Shown here piece by piece: positions 44,321 through 52,952 of a DNA stretch of 64,000 nt. Source of the stretch: Snuella lapsa (lineage in GTDB: Bacteria > Bacteroidota > Bacteroidia > Flavobacteriales > Flavobacteriaceae); contig NZ_BAABCY010000033.1 of NCBI RefSeq assembly GCF_039539345.1, forward strand, positions 113,803-177,802, given 5' to 3'. Each line of letters opens with the position of its first letter. Positions within the stretch are counted from its first letter, which is position 1. A program made the translations under genes and the position numbers. The notes below the pieces were generated by a model that saw only the letters and a list, made by a program, of their open reading frames with translations, ran no database searches and was not told the DNA's origin.

Positions 44321-46213
44321 CTACCAAATTATTTCATATTTAACCGTACTCCCGTCAACTGGAATCACTAATTCTGTTTCCCCTTCTACTTCTCTTATCG
44401 TAGGGGTTTGCCCCGATAACACTTTAACATAGTATTTCTGATCACCAATAGCGTATGAACCATCAGACATTTTTTTAACTGACCCTGAGGCTAGCTTACA
44501 ATACCAATTAACCAAACCTGACTTCGAAAAATGAATATTATGAGCAACATGTGTATTGCCAGTTGACATTATACTACTCTCAATCTCCACATCTTTATAA
44601 ACATATTTGAACACTGGCTGCCCCGTCACTTTATCAACAGTATAACCTTTAGATATAAAATCGGGAGCACTTCCTGTTACCGGAAAGGCTTCCTTTAAAT
44701 CGGATAGCTGTGCTACAGGTTGACTCAAGAACGTCCATTGGACAGCACCTTTAGGTCTGAACGACCCATCTCCCCTGTTATGCCACATAGGTGTTGCATC
44801 GACAAAATCGCCTCGCCAAACACCAACAAGATTACCTGCCCCTAAATCGTATACATAATTTATACCTTCTGGCATTCCTACTCCAATAGTATGTGATAAG
44901 CGCTTACCATTACCTTTAAAAGCTACAAAAGCTCTTAACATACGTGGTTTTGCTCCTGGTTGTACAAATATTGGCGACACAGAGCTTACCGAATTTGGGT
45001 ATGAGTCATATACATTAAGCACTTTCGGGTTTGTTGCCGCTGTACCTATTGAAAACCCAAGCCTAGGGGCTCTCCAAGCAGCTGATTTAATATTGGTCAA
45101 TACGAAGTTATGCTCACCCGGTTCTAGTTTTAAAGTTGTATTAAGTGTTTCATGTCTATCTGAAGCATTCTTCTGAATAACCCACATTCCATCAACCTGC
45201 AACGAAACCCCTCCGGTATATCCAACAGACAAAATATAATCGTCTTCTTTTGGGATATTCAACACTCCTGTATATTTGATACCATAGGCATCTTCCTCTC
45301 CAGTTTGGTTAACATCAATTAAATTGGCTTCTCCTTCAGAAATCATATTGACTTCCCTTATTTCATCCAAGCCTTTAAAGTTACCTTTGTATGCTTTGTA
45401 TGTCAAAGAAGACACATACACATTTGAAGGTTCTAACAACTGGTATTTAATATTTCTAAATGCTACTGGCCCATGATCTCCTTGAATCATAAGAGGGCCT
45501 TTAGCTACTTCATTTTTCGCAATCGGACCACCTGTATAGTGTGGTACCTCTACATTTGTATGAATTGCCACGCCATTAAGTATAACGGAGACAAATTTAG
45601 CATTTGCTATTTTTTCTCCTAATGCGTTAAATCGCGGAGCTTGAAAATGAATTTTTAATTTTTGCCACAGGCCTGGTGCTTTTGATGCATTACTCAAAGG
45701 AGCAATGCCTCTAAATATTTTATCTGGAGCAGTTTCCCAATTATTGTGAATACCTCCCATATCAGACATTTTAGGGTTTTCTACACCCCAGCTATCCTTA
45801 AGCTGCAACTCATACCTACCTTGTAAATAAATTCCCGAATTAGATCCTTTAGGCAACATCACTTCCAATTCTAATTTGATATCGCCATGTTCCCATATTG
45901 TTTTTAGAGCATCTCTTTTTTCAGAATCGTTTACATTAAGAAGAATTCCTGTACCTGACTTAAAGTCTATGGGCTTTAGTACTACCTGATTTTCACTTTT
46001 TCGTTTTCTCTTTTTTCTCTTTTTTGATTTTGCTTCTACCTCGTGATTTTCCAACTCATGCACATCAACATTCCGATCTACAGTAACTTCCCCCACAATT
46101 TGCCAGTTCCCCGCTTGTTGGTCAAAATCATTCAGGTTATCAAGCTTTATCTGCTCCTGCGCAAATAAATTAGCCCCAAAAAAGAGCATGGCCAATAAAA
46201 TTTTGATCTTCAT
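44321..46213 (-). CDS. secreted DUF1080 + PA14-like protein
   Basis: A 630-residue protein with a Sec signal (cleaved after ANLFA). DUF1080 domain at about 75-275 (LEVMLPKGSNSGIYLQGRYELQL, GPVAFRNIKYQLLEP), then a PA14-like beta-sandwich at about 280-395 (YGIKYTGVLNIPKEDDYIL, VSLQVDGMWVI), then a third unit that recurs in multidomain DUF1080 proteins (GVWRGDFVDATPMWHNRGDGSF). A very basic insert, KSKKRKKRKRK, lies near residue 63. Likely acts on 3-keto-glycosides together with the co-transcribed dehydrogenase. The promoter carries motif copy 4. Confidence 0.82.
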   Translation of the reverse strand: MKIKILLAMLFFGANLFAQEQIKLDNLNDFDQQAGNWQIVGEVTVDRNVDVHELENHEVEAKSKKRKKRKRKSENQVVLKPIDFKSGTGILLNVNDSEKRDALKTIWEHGDIKLELEVMLPKGSNSGIYLQGRYELQLKDSWGVENPKMSDMGGIHNNWETAPDKIFRGIAPLSNASKAPGLWQKLKIHFQAPRFNALGEKIANAKFVSVILNGVAIHTNVEVPHYTGGPIAKNEVAKGPLMIQGDHGPVAFRNIKYQLLEPSNVYVSSLTYKAYKGNFKGLDEIREVNMISEGEANLIDVNQTGEEDAYGIKYTGVLNIPKEDDYILSVGYTGGVSLQVDGMWVIQKNASDRHETLNTTLKLEPGEHNFVLTNIKSAAWRAPRLGFSIGTAATNPKVLNVYDSYPNSVSSVSPIFVQPGAKPRMLRAFVAFKGNGKRLSHTIGVGMPEGINYVYDLGAGNLVGVWRGDFVDATPMWHNRGDGSFRPKGAVQWTFLSQPVAQLSDLKEAFPVTGSAPDFISKGYTVDKVTGQPVFKYVYKDVEIESSIMSTGNTHVAHNIHFSKSGLVNWYCKLASGSVKKMSDGSYAIGDQKYYVKVLSGQTPTIREVEGETELVIPVDGSTVKYEIIW

Positions 46214-46280
46214 AAATAAATCCTTCTAATAATTAATCTTAAAATTTAGTTTAGTAGCTGCTTGCTAACTGCAACAAAAC

Positions 46281-46329
46281 CAAATATATATATACAGCTC
46301 AATATTATTGTGCAGTATTATTCAGTGAA
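46281..46329 (-). promoter_or_regulatory. putative activator site and promoter of the DUF1080-dehydrogenase operon (motif copy 4)
   Basis: On the minus strand TTTTCACTGAA, six bases, TGCACA (46309-46329), exactly 20 bases, then TATATTTG (46288 to 46281), a perfect TAnnTTTG -7 box. The start codon follows 67 bases later. Confidence 0.72.
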
Positions 46330-46425
46330 AAAAATTATACAAGTACAAACACAATTAAACATCTACCCTTATATAAATTAACCAGCAATAACTCACAACA
46401 AATAACAACCTTTAAATCACAGAGC

Positions 46426-46460
46426 AAAAAAAACCTCAAGAACAAAACAATCCTTGAGGC
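46426..46460 (-). terminator. terminator of the azurin gene
   Basis: On the minus strand CCTCAAG pairs with CTTGAGG around a 12-base loop and is followed by eight Ts. It lies 30 bases past the azurin stop. Confidence 0.8.
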
Positions 46461-46489
46461 TTAAAATATTAATTTTATTTTATTTTAGT

Positions 46490-47005
46490 TTACTCTACAA
46501 TAAACTTCCCTTTCATCATGCCATAGTGTCCTGGGAAACTACACAAAAATTCGTATTCCCCTGGCTCAGGTGCCTCAAACTCTATCGAGGTAGTCTCTCC
46601 TCCTCCTATCAATTTAGTATGGGCAATAATGTCATTCTTTGCATCTGCTGGTATAAATTCCGTATCATGAGCTGTTGCAGATTTATTTCCGAAAGCTACA
46701 AGATCAACTCCTTTATTAAGCAACACAAAATTATGCCCCATGATTTTCTTATCCAATTTACCAATATGCCTAAGGGTTAACTTTACTTTTTTACCTGCTT
46801 TTACCCTAATTTCAGCTTTATCGAATTTCATCATGTCGTTACCAGAGATAACCACATTACTGATATCTTCCTCAACCTCTTTTTTAGGTTCACTGGTTTT
46901 CTTTTCATATGAAAACCCTTCTTTTTTCTTCTCTTCTTTTCCTCCACAACCAACTAATAGTGCACAAGAAAAAATCGACACTAACACGTATTTTATTGTT
47001 CTCAT
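46490..47005 (-). CDS. azurin-like blue copper lipoprotein
   Basis: A 171-residue lipoprotein: signal with lipobox VGCGG, an acidic/basic linker rich in Lys and Glu (about 22-50), then a cupredoxin domain. All four copper ligands of azurin are present: His in MGHNFVLL, then Cys, His and Met in FLCSFPGHYGMMKG. It carries single electrons in the periplasm, typically from cytochromes or dehydrogenases to a terminal oxidase. ATG 47005 is chosen over 47026 because it gives a standard lipoprotein signal. The promoter carries motif copy 5, the same as the sugar dehydrogenase operons, which suggests it is their electron acceptor. Confidence 0.9.
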   Translation of the reverse strand: MRTIKYVLVSIFSCALLVGCGGKEEKKKEGFSYEKKTSEPKKEVEEDISNVVISGNDMMKFDKAEIRVKAGKKVKLTLRHIGKLDKKIMGHNFVLLNKGVDLVAFGNKSATAHDTEFIPADAKNDIIAHTKLIGGGETTSIEFEAPEPGEYEFLCSFPGHYGMMKGKFIVE

Positions 47006-47048
47006 TTTTAGCATTTTGTTTAGCATAATTTCACTCTTTTAAGATAAT

Positions 47049-47097
47049 CAAAAATACACATATATACCAACATTATTGTATAGTATAATTCAGTGAA
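47049..47097 (-). promoter_or_regulatory. putative activator site and promoter of the azurin gene (motif copy 5)
   Basis: On the minus strand TTTTCACTGAA, six bases, TATACA (47077-47097), exactly 20 bases, then TATTTTTG (47056 to 47049), a perfect TAnnTTTG -7 box. The azurin ATG is 43 bases further. Copies 4 and 5 also share the bases after ACA (ATAATRTTG). Confidence 0.72.
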
Positions 47098-47109
47098 AAA
47101 AATTATACA

Positions 47110-47135
47110 AAAAAAACAGTCCAGTTCTTTGGACT
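47110..47135 (-). terminator. terminator of gapN
   Basis: On the minus strand AGTCCA pairs with TGGACT around six bases, followed by G and eight Ts. The T-run directly abuts the azurin operator. Confidence 0.65.
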
Positions 47136-47144
47136 TTTATGTTC

Positions 47145-48737
47145 CTACAATATGTAATCGGTACTTATAAAATTAGATGTTTTCTTTTCCAAAAGCTCCT
47201 TTAAAATAGCATTATTATAATTATTGTCCTTGGAGGCTACAAAGGTCCTAATCGAGAATGAGCGCAACGCATCCACAACACTCAAAGTACTAAATGCAGA
47301 ATCTTTTCTTCCTGTAAATGGGTAAACGTCGGGACCACGCTGACATGAACTATTTAAATTAACGCGACATACCAGATTAACCAAAATATCGATTAAAGGC
47401 GATAGCGTTGTAACATCCTGACCAAACAGGCTTACCTGTTGTCCATAATTAGATGCAGCCATGTCATCCAGAGGTTCATCGATCTCTGTAAAAGACACTA
47501 CTGGTATTACTGGTCCGAATTGCTCTTCCCGAAAAACCCGCATAGATTTATCCACGGGATACAATATGGCCGGAAAAATAAAATTCTCTGATATTTCTCC
47601 TCCTTTATTATTTATAACAACAGCTCCTTTTTCCTCTGCATCATCTATCAATTCTTTTATGTAACCAGGTTTTTCCACCTCTGGCAATGGTGTTAATTTA
47701 ACACTATCGTCCCACGGATTACCAAACTTAAGCGCGTCAACTTTTTCAGAAAAACGCTTGTTAAATTCATCAACTATGGATTCGTGAACATAAAGCACTT
47801 TTAATGCGGTACACCTTTGCCCGTTAAAAGACAAGGTTCCTGTTATACACTCATCAATAGTTAAATCCAGATCGGCATCGGGCAAAACGATAGCTGGATT
47901 CTTGGCTTCCAATCCTAACACCAAACGTAATCTATTCTTTTTAGGGTGCTGGTTTTGAAGCGCATTAGCCGATTTACTATTACCTATTAATGCCAGCACA
48001 TCTACTTTTCCAGATTGCATTATGGGCGTAGCTAAAACACGCCCTCTTCCATAAATAACATTTACAACGCCTTTTGGAAAACTATTTTGAAAGGTCTCTA
48101 ACAAAGGGGATATCAACAATACGCCTAGCTTCGCCGGTTTGAAAATAACCGGATTCCCCATAATTAAAGCTGGTATAAGCAATGTAAACGTTTCGTTTAA
48201 CGGGTAATTATAGGGGCCAAGACACAATACAACGCCCAATGGCCCTCGACGTATATGTGCATAAACGCCCTGTTGCTTTTCAAATTTTGCCGAGTCGCGA
48301 TCCAATTGTTTATAGGCTTCGATGGTATCGTAAATATATTCAACCGTCCTATCAAATTCCTTTTCCGAATCTGGTAAATTCTTTCCTATTTCCCACATTA
48401 CAAGCTTGACAACCTCATCCCGTTTTGTCTTCATCTGCGAGACAAACTTTTCCATACAGGCAATTCTATCTACCACCTTCATGGTTGGCCATAAACCTTT
48501 TCCTTTATCGTAAGCCAAGCAGGCCGCGTTTAACGCGTCCAAAGCTTCTGTTTCCCCTAATTGCGGAATACTCCCCAACAACGTTGGTTCGTATGTTTTA
48601 GTCGAAGAAATCGTAGAATAAACATTAATTGTATCTCCTTTCCATTCCCTCAACTCTCCTGACACCAAATAGTTTTTTTGATGTAGTAAAGTTGTTATTT
48701 TATAAGGCTCAGGGATATCCTTGAAAGATCTATTCAT
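47145..48737 (-). CDS. gapN: NADP-dependent non-phosphorylating glyceraldehyde-3-phosphate dehydrogenase (GapN-like)
   Basis: A 530-residue aldehyde dehydrogenase. Oxyanion Asn in GPYNYPLNE; catalytic Glu region in LRLVLGLEAKNPAIVLPDADLD; catalytic Cys in SFNGQRCTALKVL; C-terminal PDVYPFTGRKDSAFSTLSVVDALRSFSIR, which is characteristic of GapN. The reaction oxidises glyceraldehyde 3-phosphate to 3-phosphoglycerate with NADPH formation, bypassing ATP production. It stands alone between its own terminator and a leader carrying a 14-bp palindrome. Confidence 0.88.
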   Translation of the reverse strand: MNRSFKDIPEPYKITTLLHQKNYLVSGELREWKGDTINVYSTISSTKTYEPTLLGSIPQLGETEALDALNAACLAYDKGKGLWPTMKVVDRIACMEKFVSQMKTKRDEVVKLVMWEIGKNLPDSEKEFDRTVEYIYDTIEAYKQLDRDSAKFEKQQGVYAHIRRGPLGVVLCLGPYNYPLNETFTLLIPALIMGNPVIFKPAKLGVLLISPLLETFQNSFPKGVVNVIYGRGRVLATPIMQSGKVDVLALIGNSKSANALQNQHPKKNRLRLVLGLEAKNPAIVLPDADLDLTIDECITGTLSFNGQRCTALKVLYVHESIVDEFNKRFSEKVDALKFGNPWDDSVKLTPLPEVEKPGYIKELIDDAEEKGAVVINNKGGEISENFIFPAILYPVDKSMRVFREEQFGPVIPVVSFTEIDEPLDDMAASNYGQQVSLFGQDVTTLSPLIDILVNLVCRVNLNSSCQRGPDVYPFTGRKDSAFSTLSVVDALRSFSIRTFVASKDNNYNNAILKELLEKKTSNFISTDYIL

Positions 48738-48871
48738 AATATAAGTTGTTAGAGTTTAGTGTAAGGCTAAGATACCTATCTTTCTATTGAAATCCCTTTT
48801 AAAAGCTGTCCATTTTGAAAGAAATACTGAATTCTTAACACTTTAATTACTAGGCTATAAAACGTTTATAA

Positions 48872-48885
48872 CGAAATCGATTTCG
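48872..48885. promoter_or_regulatory. 14-bp perfect palindrome upstream of gapN
   Basis: CGAAATCGATTTCG, a perfect inverted repeat centred on CG, the general form of a LacI-family operator. It lies 135 bases upstream of the gapN start codon. Confidence 0.45.
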
Positions 48886-49062
48886 ACTGTTAATTTTATT
48901 TCTATGCGACTAAAAATTCTGTGTTGTTCTTTAAAATTTCAAGGAAGAAATCAGGCTATTTGTTCCGAAAATTCTGAAATTACATAGTCATGACACCACA
49001 TAAGCGACTTACACCTTACCTTAAGATAGACATCCCTTATCGCACAAACTCCTCAGTTTTCT

Positions 49063-49182
49063 TCATTTTATAATGAAATACAAGAAACAGAACAAACCAA
49101 TCTTGTCCTCCAGGTTCTCTCGTAAAATCTTAAATGCCTCAGTCATGTAATTCTCGACAGTTTTAATGGAAGCATTTAATTA
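49063..49182 (-). pseudogene. remnant of an ECF (FecI-like) sigma factor, C-terminal region 4
   Basis: The minus strand reads SIKTVENYMTEAFKILRENL, then a hydrophobic tail and a TGA at 49063-49065. SIKTVENxMxxAxKxLR is the region 4.2 recognition helix of FecI-like sigma factors, and a hydrophobic end is common in them. An in-frame TAA lies four codons upstream of the motif, and nothing recognisable precedes it, so this is the decayed tail of a lost gene. A full copy exists at 41165-41738. Confidence 0.6.
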
Positions 49183-49394
49183 CGTTCTTTTCGAGAAAAT
49201 GCAAAATAAGTACTAACTGCAGTGTTATTTGTTCAAAGAATTATCAGACTTTTGAGTTAATTTCATCCCGTTCTTTTCTTATTTAAACAATTTCAATTTA
49301 TAGGATGCAAAATTTGAAGTATTTGTTATTTCTCCCGATATTCCTCCTTGTAGTAAAAGCAATGACAAACTGCAAACTAAAAACAACGTTAATA

Positions 49395-51986
49395 ATGAAC
49401 AAACCACTCCTTATAACAGCACTTTTTCTCTCCCTTAACAATCTGTTCGGACAATCAAATGACAACCTATTATACTACGAGCAACCCGCTAAAGTATGGA
49501 CCGAAGCCCTCCCTGTTGGTAATGGTTACATGGGAGGCATGATCTTTAGTGATCCATACAAAGAACACATTCAACTAAACGAAGGCACCTTATATAGTGG
49601 AGATCCCAATCACAAATATGAAAATTACAACATTCGGGAAGACTACAATGAAGTTATCAACGCCTTTGATCAAGGTGATTATGCGGAGGGGCAAAAATTA
49701 GTTCAAAAAAACTGGTTGGGTCGGCCGCAAGATCTGTTTCAACCTATGAGTGACCTATGGATAGAGATGGGCCATAAAGGCAGTATTTCCAACTATAAAA
49801 GGTCTCTGGACGTTTCCAATGCCTTACACAAAGTAACCTATACCATAGGAGAAACAGTTTATGAACGTGAAATATTTGCGAGTTATCCAGATCATGTCAT
49901 TGCCATTAAGCTTACTTCCAATGGTCCAGACAAAATGAACGGATCTGTTTCATTTACGACTTTACACGAGCCCACTATGGAAGTTGGAGGATCCGATAAT
50001 TTATTATTCCTCAATGCTCAAGTACCGGGTTTTGCCTTACGAAGAACTCTGGAACATGTTGAAAACTATGGAGATGAACACAAATATCCGGAAATTTACA
50101 ACAAAGACCGAAGCAGAAAACCTTTTGCCAAACAAATACTCTATCATGATGAAGTTGACGGATTAGGCATGTACTTTCAATCCCGACTAAAAGTAAACAA
50201 TGCAAATGGTGAGGTTAGATACAACAAAGGAAAGTTAAACTTCTCTAATGTTTCCGAAATGGTTATCCTGCTTACTTCGGCAACGAGTTTCACCGCGTTT
50301 GATGAAAGTCCGACAAACAAAAACCTACCTGAAGAGCGCACTAAAGCAATTTTGGCCGCAGTCAGCAACTCAAACTACCAACAGATCAAGACACGACATC
50401 TTTCTGATTATAAAAACCTTTTCAACCGCGTTGATCTTCAAATAAACAAAACAAACAAAAAGACACAATTACCCACCGACCAAAGAATTATTCATTATGA
50501 AAAAGGGGGAGATGAAAGTCTTGTCTCATTATTTTTTAAGTATGGGCGATATTTGATGATTTCAGGATCCAGAACAGGGGGACAACCTCTTAACTTACAA
50601 GGCATTTGGAATGACAAACTTATTCCTCCCTGGGCCAGCGCGTATACAATGAATATCAATTTACAAATGAACTACTGGCCTGCCGAAGTCACTAATCTTT
50701 CAGAGTGCCACACCCCTTTGTTTAGTGCCATTAACGAACTTGCTGAAAATGGAAGCAAAATTGCACGATCCATGTATGGCAATGATGGGTGGCTGGCAAA
50801 TCACAATATGTCTATTTGGAGGAATTCGGGCCCGGTCGATTCTTGTCCCTGCTCCTTCTGGCCTGTAGGCGCAGGATGGTTAGTAAGTCATTTTTGGGAA
50901 CATTACCTTTTTACAGGCGATGTCGACTTTTTGAAAGAACAGGCCTTTCCTTTATTGCGAGGTGCCGTCCTTTTTTACAAAGATTGGCTTACTCCCAATA
51001 AAGACGGTTATCTGGTTACTCCCGTAGGACACTCTCCCGAACAAAGCTTTTTGTATGGTGATGGTAAAAGTTCTACTCTAAGTCCTGGCCCAACTATGGA
51101 TATGGCACTTATAAGAGAAAGTTTTTCCCGATACTTACAATCTTTAAATGTATTAGGATTGGAAGACCATAAGCTTAAAAAGGAAATATTAGAAAAACAG
51201 AGCAAGCTCCTTCCCTATCAAATAGGAAAGCACGCCCAATTACAGGAATGGCAGTTCGATTTTGAAGATAGAGATATACACCATAGACATATTTCACATT
51301 TGTATGGTTTTCATCCTGGCAACCAAATTACGCCAACAAAAACCCCTGAATTAGCAAAAGCCGTTAAACAAGTATTATTCCGAAGAGGAGATCAGGCAAC
51401 AGGATGGTCAATGGGCTGGAAAGTAAATATGTGGGCTCGCCTCTACAACGGCGACAAATCGCTAGCAATCTTATCGAAGCTCATCCATTTAGTTAAAGAA
51501 AACGATCCTAATTTTAAAGGCTCTGGTTGTTACCCAAATATGTTCGACGCCCACCCGCCCTTTCAAATTGATGGTAATTTTGGAGCAACTGCCGGTATCG
51601 CTGAAATGTTACTACAATCGCATGACGGTTTTGTCCACTTACTTCCCGCACTTCCCAAAAAATGGGAAAAAGGACATATCTCTGGCTTAAAAGCCCGTGG
51701 TAACTTTGTAGTTGATATTAAATGGCTTCACAATTCCTTAAAAGAGGCAAGAATACTATCTAACAATGGAGGTATCCTCCCTATAAGAAGCCCAATCCCT
51801 TTAAATATTACCGGAGGTAAAATAATAACGAACAAAGAAAATAACGCTTTACTATCACCTATGGATTCCATTACCGTATTGGATGATAAAGGAAAAGCGA
51901 CGCTGCCGGAACTAAACACGCCTCATTTTTATGAATATTACATCAACACCAAACCAAATGACCTGATCACACTAACAAAAAAATAA
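49395..51986 (+). CDS. GH95 family glycoside hydrolase (alpha-L-fucosidase/alpha-L-galactosidase type)
   Basis: An 863-residue secreted enzyme; signal MNKPLLITALFLSLNNLFG. An in-frame ATG at 49305 would add 30 residues with a second hydrophobic stretch, so the start is uncertain. The N-terminal domain opens YYEQPAKVWTEALPVGNGYMGGMIF, typical of GH95. The (alpha/alpha)6 barrel has MNINLQMNYWPAE (paired Asn of the active site), VTPVGHSPEQ (candidate acid Glu) and FQIDGNFGATAGIAEMLLQS (Asp near the base). GH95 enzymes are inverting exo-alpha-fucosidases or alpha-galactosidases of the L series. It is followed by DUF1080 and Gfo/Idh/MocA genes on the same strand. Confidence 0.9.
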   Translation: MNKPLLITALFLSLNNLFGQSNDNLLYYEQPAKVWTEALPVGNGYMGGMIFSDPYKEHIQLNEGTLYSGDPNHKYENYNIREDYNEVINAFDQGDYAEGQKLVQKNWLGRPQDLFQPMSDLWIEMGHKGSISNYKRSLDVSNALHKVTYTIGETVYEREIFASYPDHVIAIKLTSNGPDKMNGSVSFTTLHEPTMEVGGSDNLLFLNAQVPGFALRRTLEHVENYGDEHKYPEIYNKDRSRKPFAKQILYHDEVDGLGMYFQSRLKVNNANGEVRYNKGKLNFSNVSEMVILLTSATSFTAFDESPTNKNLPEERTKAILAAVSNSNYQQIKTRHLSDYKNLFNRVDLQINKTNKKTQLPTDQRIIHYEKGGDESLVSLFFKYGRYLMISGSRTGGQPLNLQGIWNDKLIPPWASAYTMNINLQMNYWPAEVTNLSECHTPLFSAINELAENGSKIARSMYGNDGWLANHNMSIWRNSGPVDSCPCSFWPVGAGWLVSHFWEHYLFTGDVDFLKEQAFPLLRGAVLFYKDWLTPNKDGYLVTPVGHSPEQSFLYGDGKSSTLSPGPTMDMALIRESFSRYLQSLNVLGLEDHKLKKEILEKQSKLLPYQIGKHAQLQEWQFDFEDRDIHHRHISHLYGFHPGNQITPTKTPELAKAVKQVLFRRGDQATGWSMGWKVNMWARLYNGDKSLAILSKLIHLVKENDPNFKGSGCYPNMFDAHPPFQIDGNFGATAGIAEMLLQSHDGFVHLLPALPKKWEKGHISGLKARGNFVVDIKWLHNSLKEARILSNNGGILPIRSPIPLNITGGKIITNKENNALLSPMDSITVLDDKGKATLPELNTPHFYEYYINTKPNDLITLTKK

Positions 51987-52133
51987 AACTAACATAAAAA
52001 ACCCGTTCAATTTTTTATATTTAAAGTTTAATAATTTTACAAATATGAAATGTGCCATAACAATTCTTGATAGCATAGAAGATGTTTAATGGTGAATTCC
52101 ATCTAACCAATGAAAACAATAAAATTTAAACAG

Positions 52134-52937
52134 ATGAAACATCTAATTTTAGCATTATCTTTTACGGCTCTTATTTTATCCTGTAAGGACAAAGAAGACA
52201 GAAAATCGCCACCTCTAACTCAAGAAACAACGGATCAACCCCAGGCTAATGAAAGCGATTGGATTTACCTTTTTGATGGCTCCAGCACCAAAGGCTGGCG
52301 TGCCTACAACGAGGACACACTACCTCCAGGCTGGGTTATAGAAGACGGTGTTCTAACATTTAATACCGAACTGGGTTTGGAACAAAATTACAAGGGCGGA
52401 AAGGATATTATTTATGCTGCTGAAGAATTTGATAACTTTGAGCTTCACGTAGAGTGGAAACTTCCACCAGGCGGAAACAGTGGCATTTTTTACCATGTAA
52501 AAGAAGGCCATAAATCTTTACCTGAGACTTCTCCTGAATACCAACTTATTGATGATTTGGGTTATGCCAAAATACACGATCTAACCGAATACAATTTAAG
52601 TTTAGGTTATACCGAAAACCCTGAAGAATTAAAACCGTTACAAAAAACAGGATCCGATTACGCCATGCACCCGGCCGATCAGTCACAAAAAGTACTAAAC
52701 CCCATTGGAGAATGGAATACTTCTAAAATTATATTTACACCAGAAAAAGTTGAACATTGGCTTAATGGAAAGAAGCTATTATCTTTTGTTCCATGGGATG
52801 AAGCTTGGCATGAAAAAAAGAATTCCGATAAGTGGAAAAACAGTCCAGATTATGGAAAATATAAAACGGGATATATTGGACTACAAGACCATGCCAGTTC
52901 TATTTGGTTTAGAAACATTAAAATAAAAAAACTATAG
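52134..52937 (+). CDS. DUF1080 (3-keto-disaccharide hydrolase family) lipoprotein
   Basis: A 267-residue lipoprotein (lipobox LILSC); ATG 52134 is preferred, with 52110 as an alternative. One DUF1080 jelly roll: WIYLFDGSSTKGWRAYN, DNFELHVEWKLPPGGNSGIFYHVKEG, PEYQLIDDLGY and YIGLQDHASSIWFRNIKIKKL. The conserved QDHxxxxWFRNIK end is the classic form of the family. It directly precedes a Tat-exported Gfo/Idh/MocA gene (15 bases), a pair that recurs in 3-keto-glycoside loci. Confidence 0.87.
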   Translation: MKHLILALSFTALILSCKDKEDRKSPPLTQETTDQPQANESDWIYLFDGSSTKGWRAYNEDTLPPGWVIEDGVLTFNTELGLEQNYKGGKDIIYAAEEFDNFELHVEWKLPPGGNSGIFYHVKEGHKSLPETSPEYQLIDDLGYAKIHDLTEYNLSLGYTENPEELKPLQKTGSDYAMHPADQSQKVLNPIGEWNTSKIIFTPEKVEHWLNGKKLLSFVPWDEAWHEKKNSDKWKNSPDYGKYKTGYIGLQDHASSIWFRNIKIKKL

Positions 52938-52952
52938 CTAAAACTTTAGATC

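Larger units (their letters stand above)
48738..49394. other. gene-free region with palindrome and sigma-factor remnant
   Basis: About 650 bases between gapN and the GH95 gene. It contains the CGAAATCGATTTCG palindrome (48872-48885) and a decayed ECF sigma C-terminus (49063-49182). An upstream in-frame start for the GH95 protein (49305) falls in its last part. Nothing else is recognisable. Confidence 0.55.
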
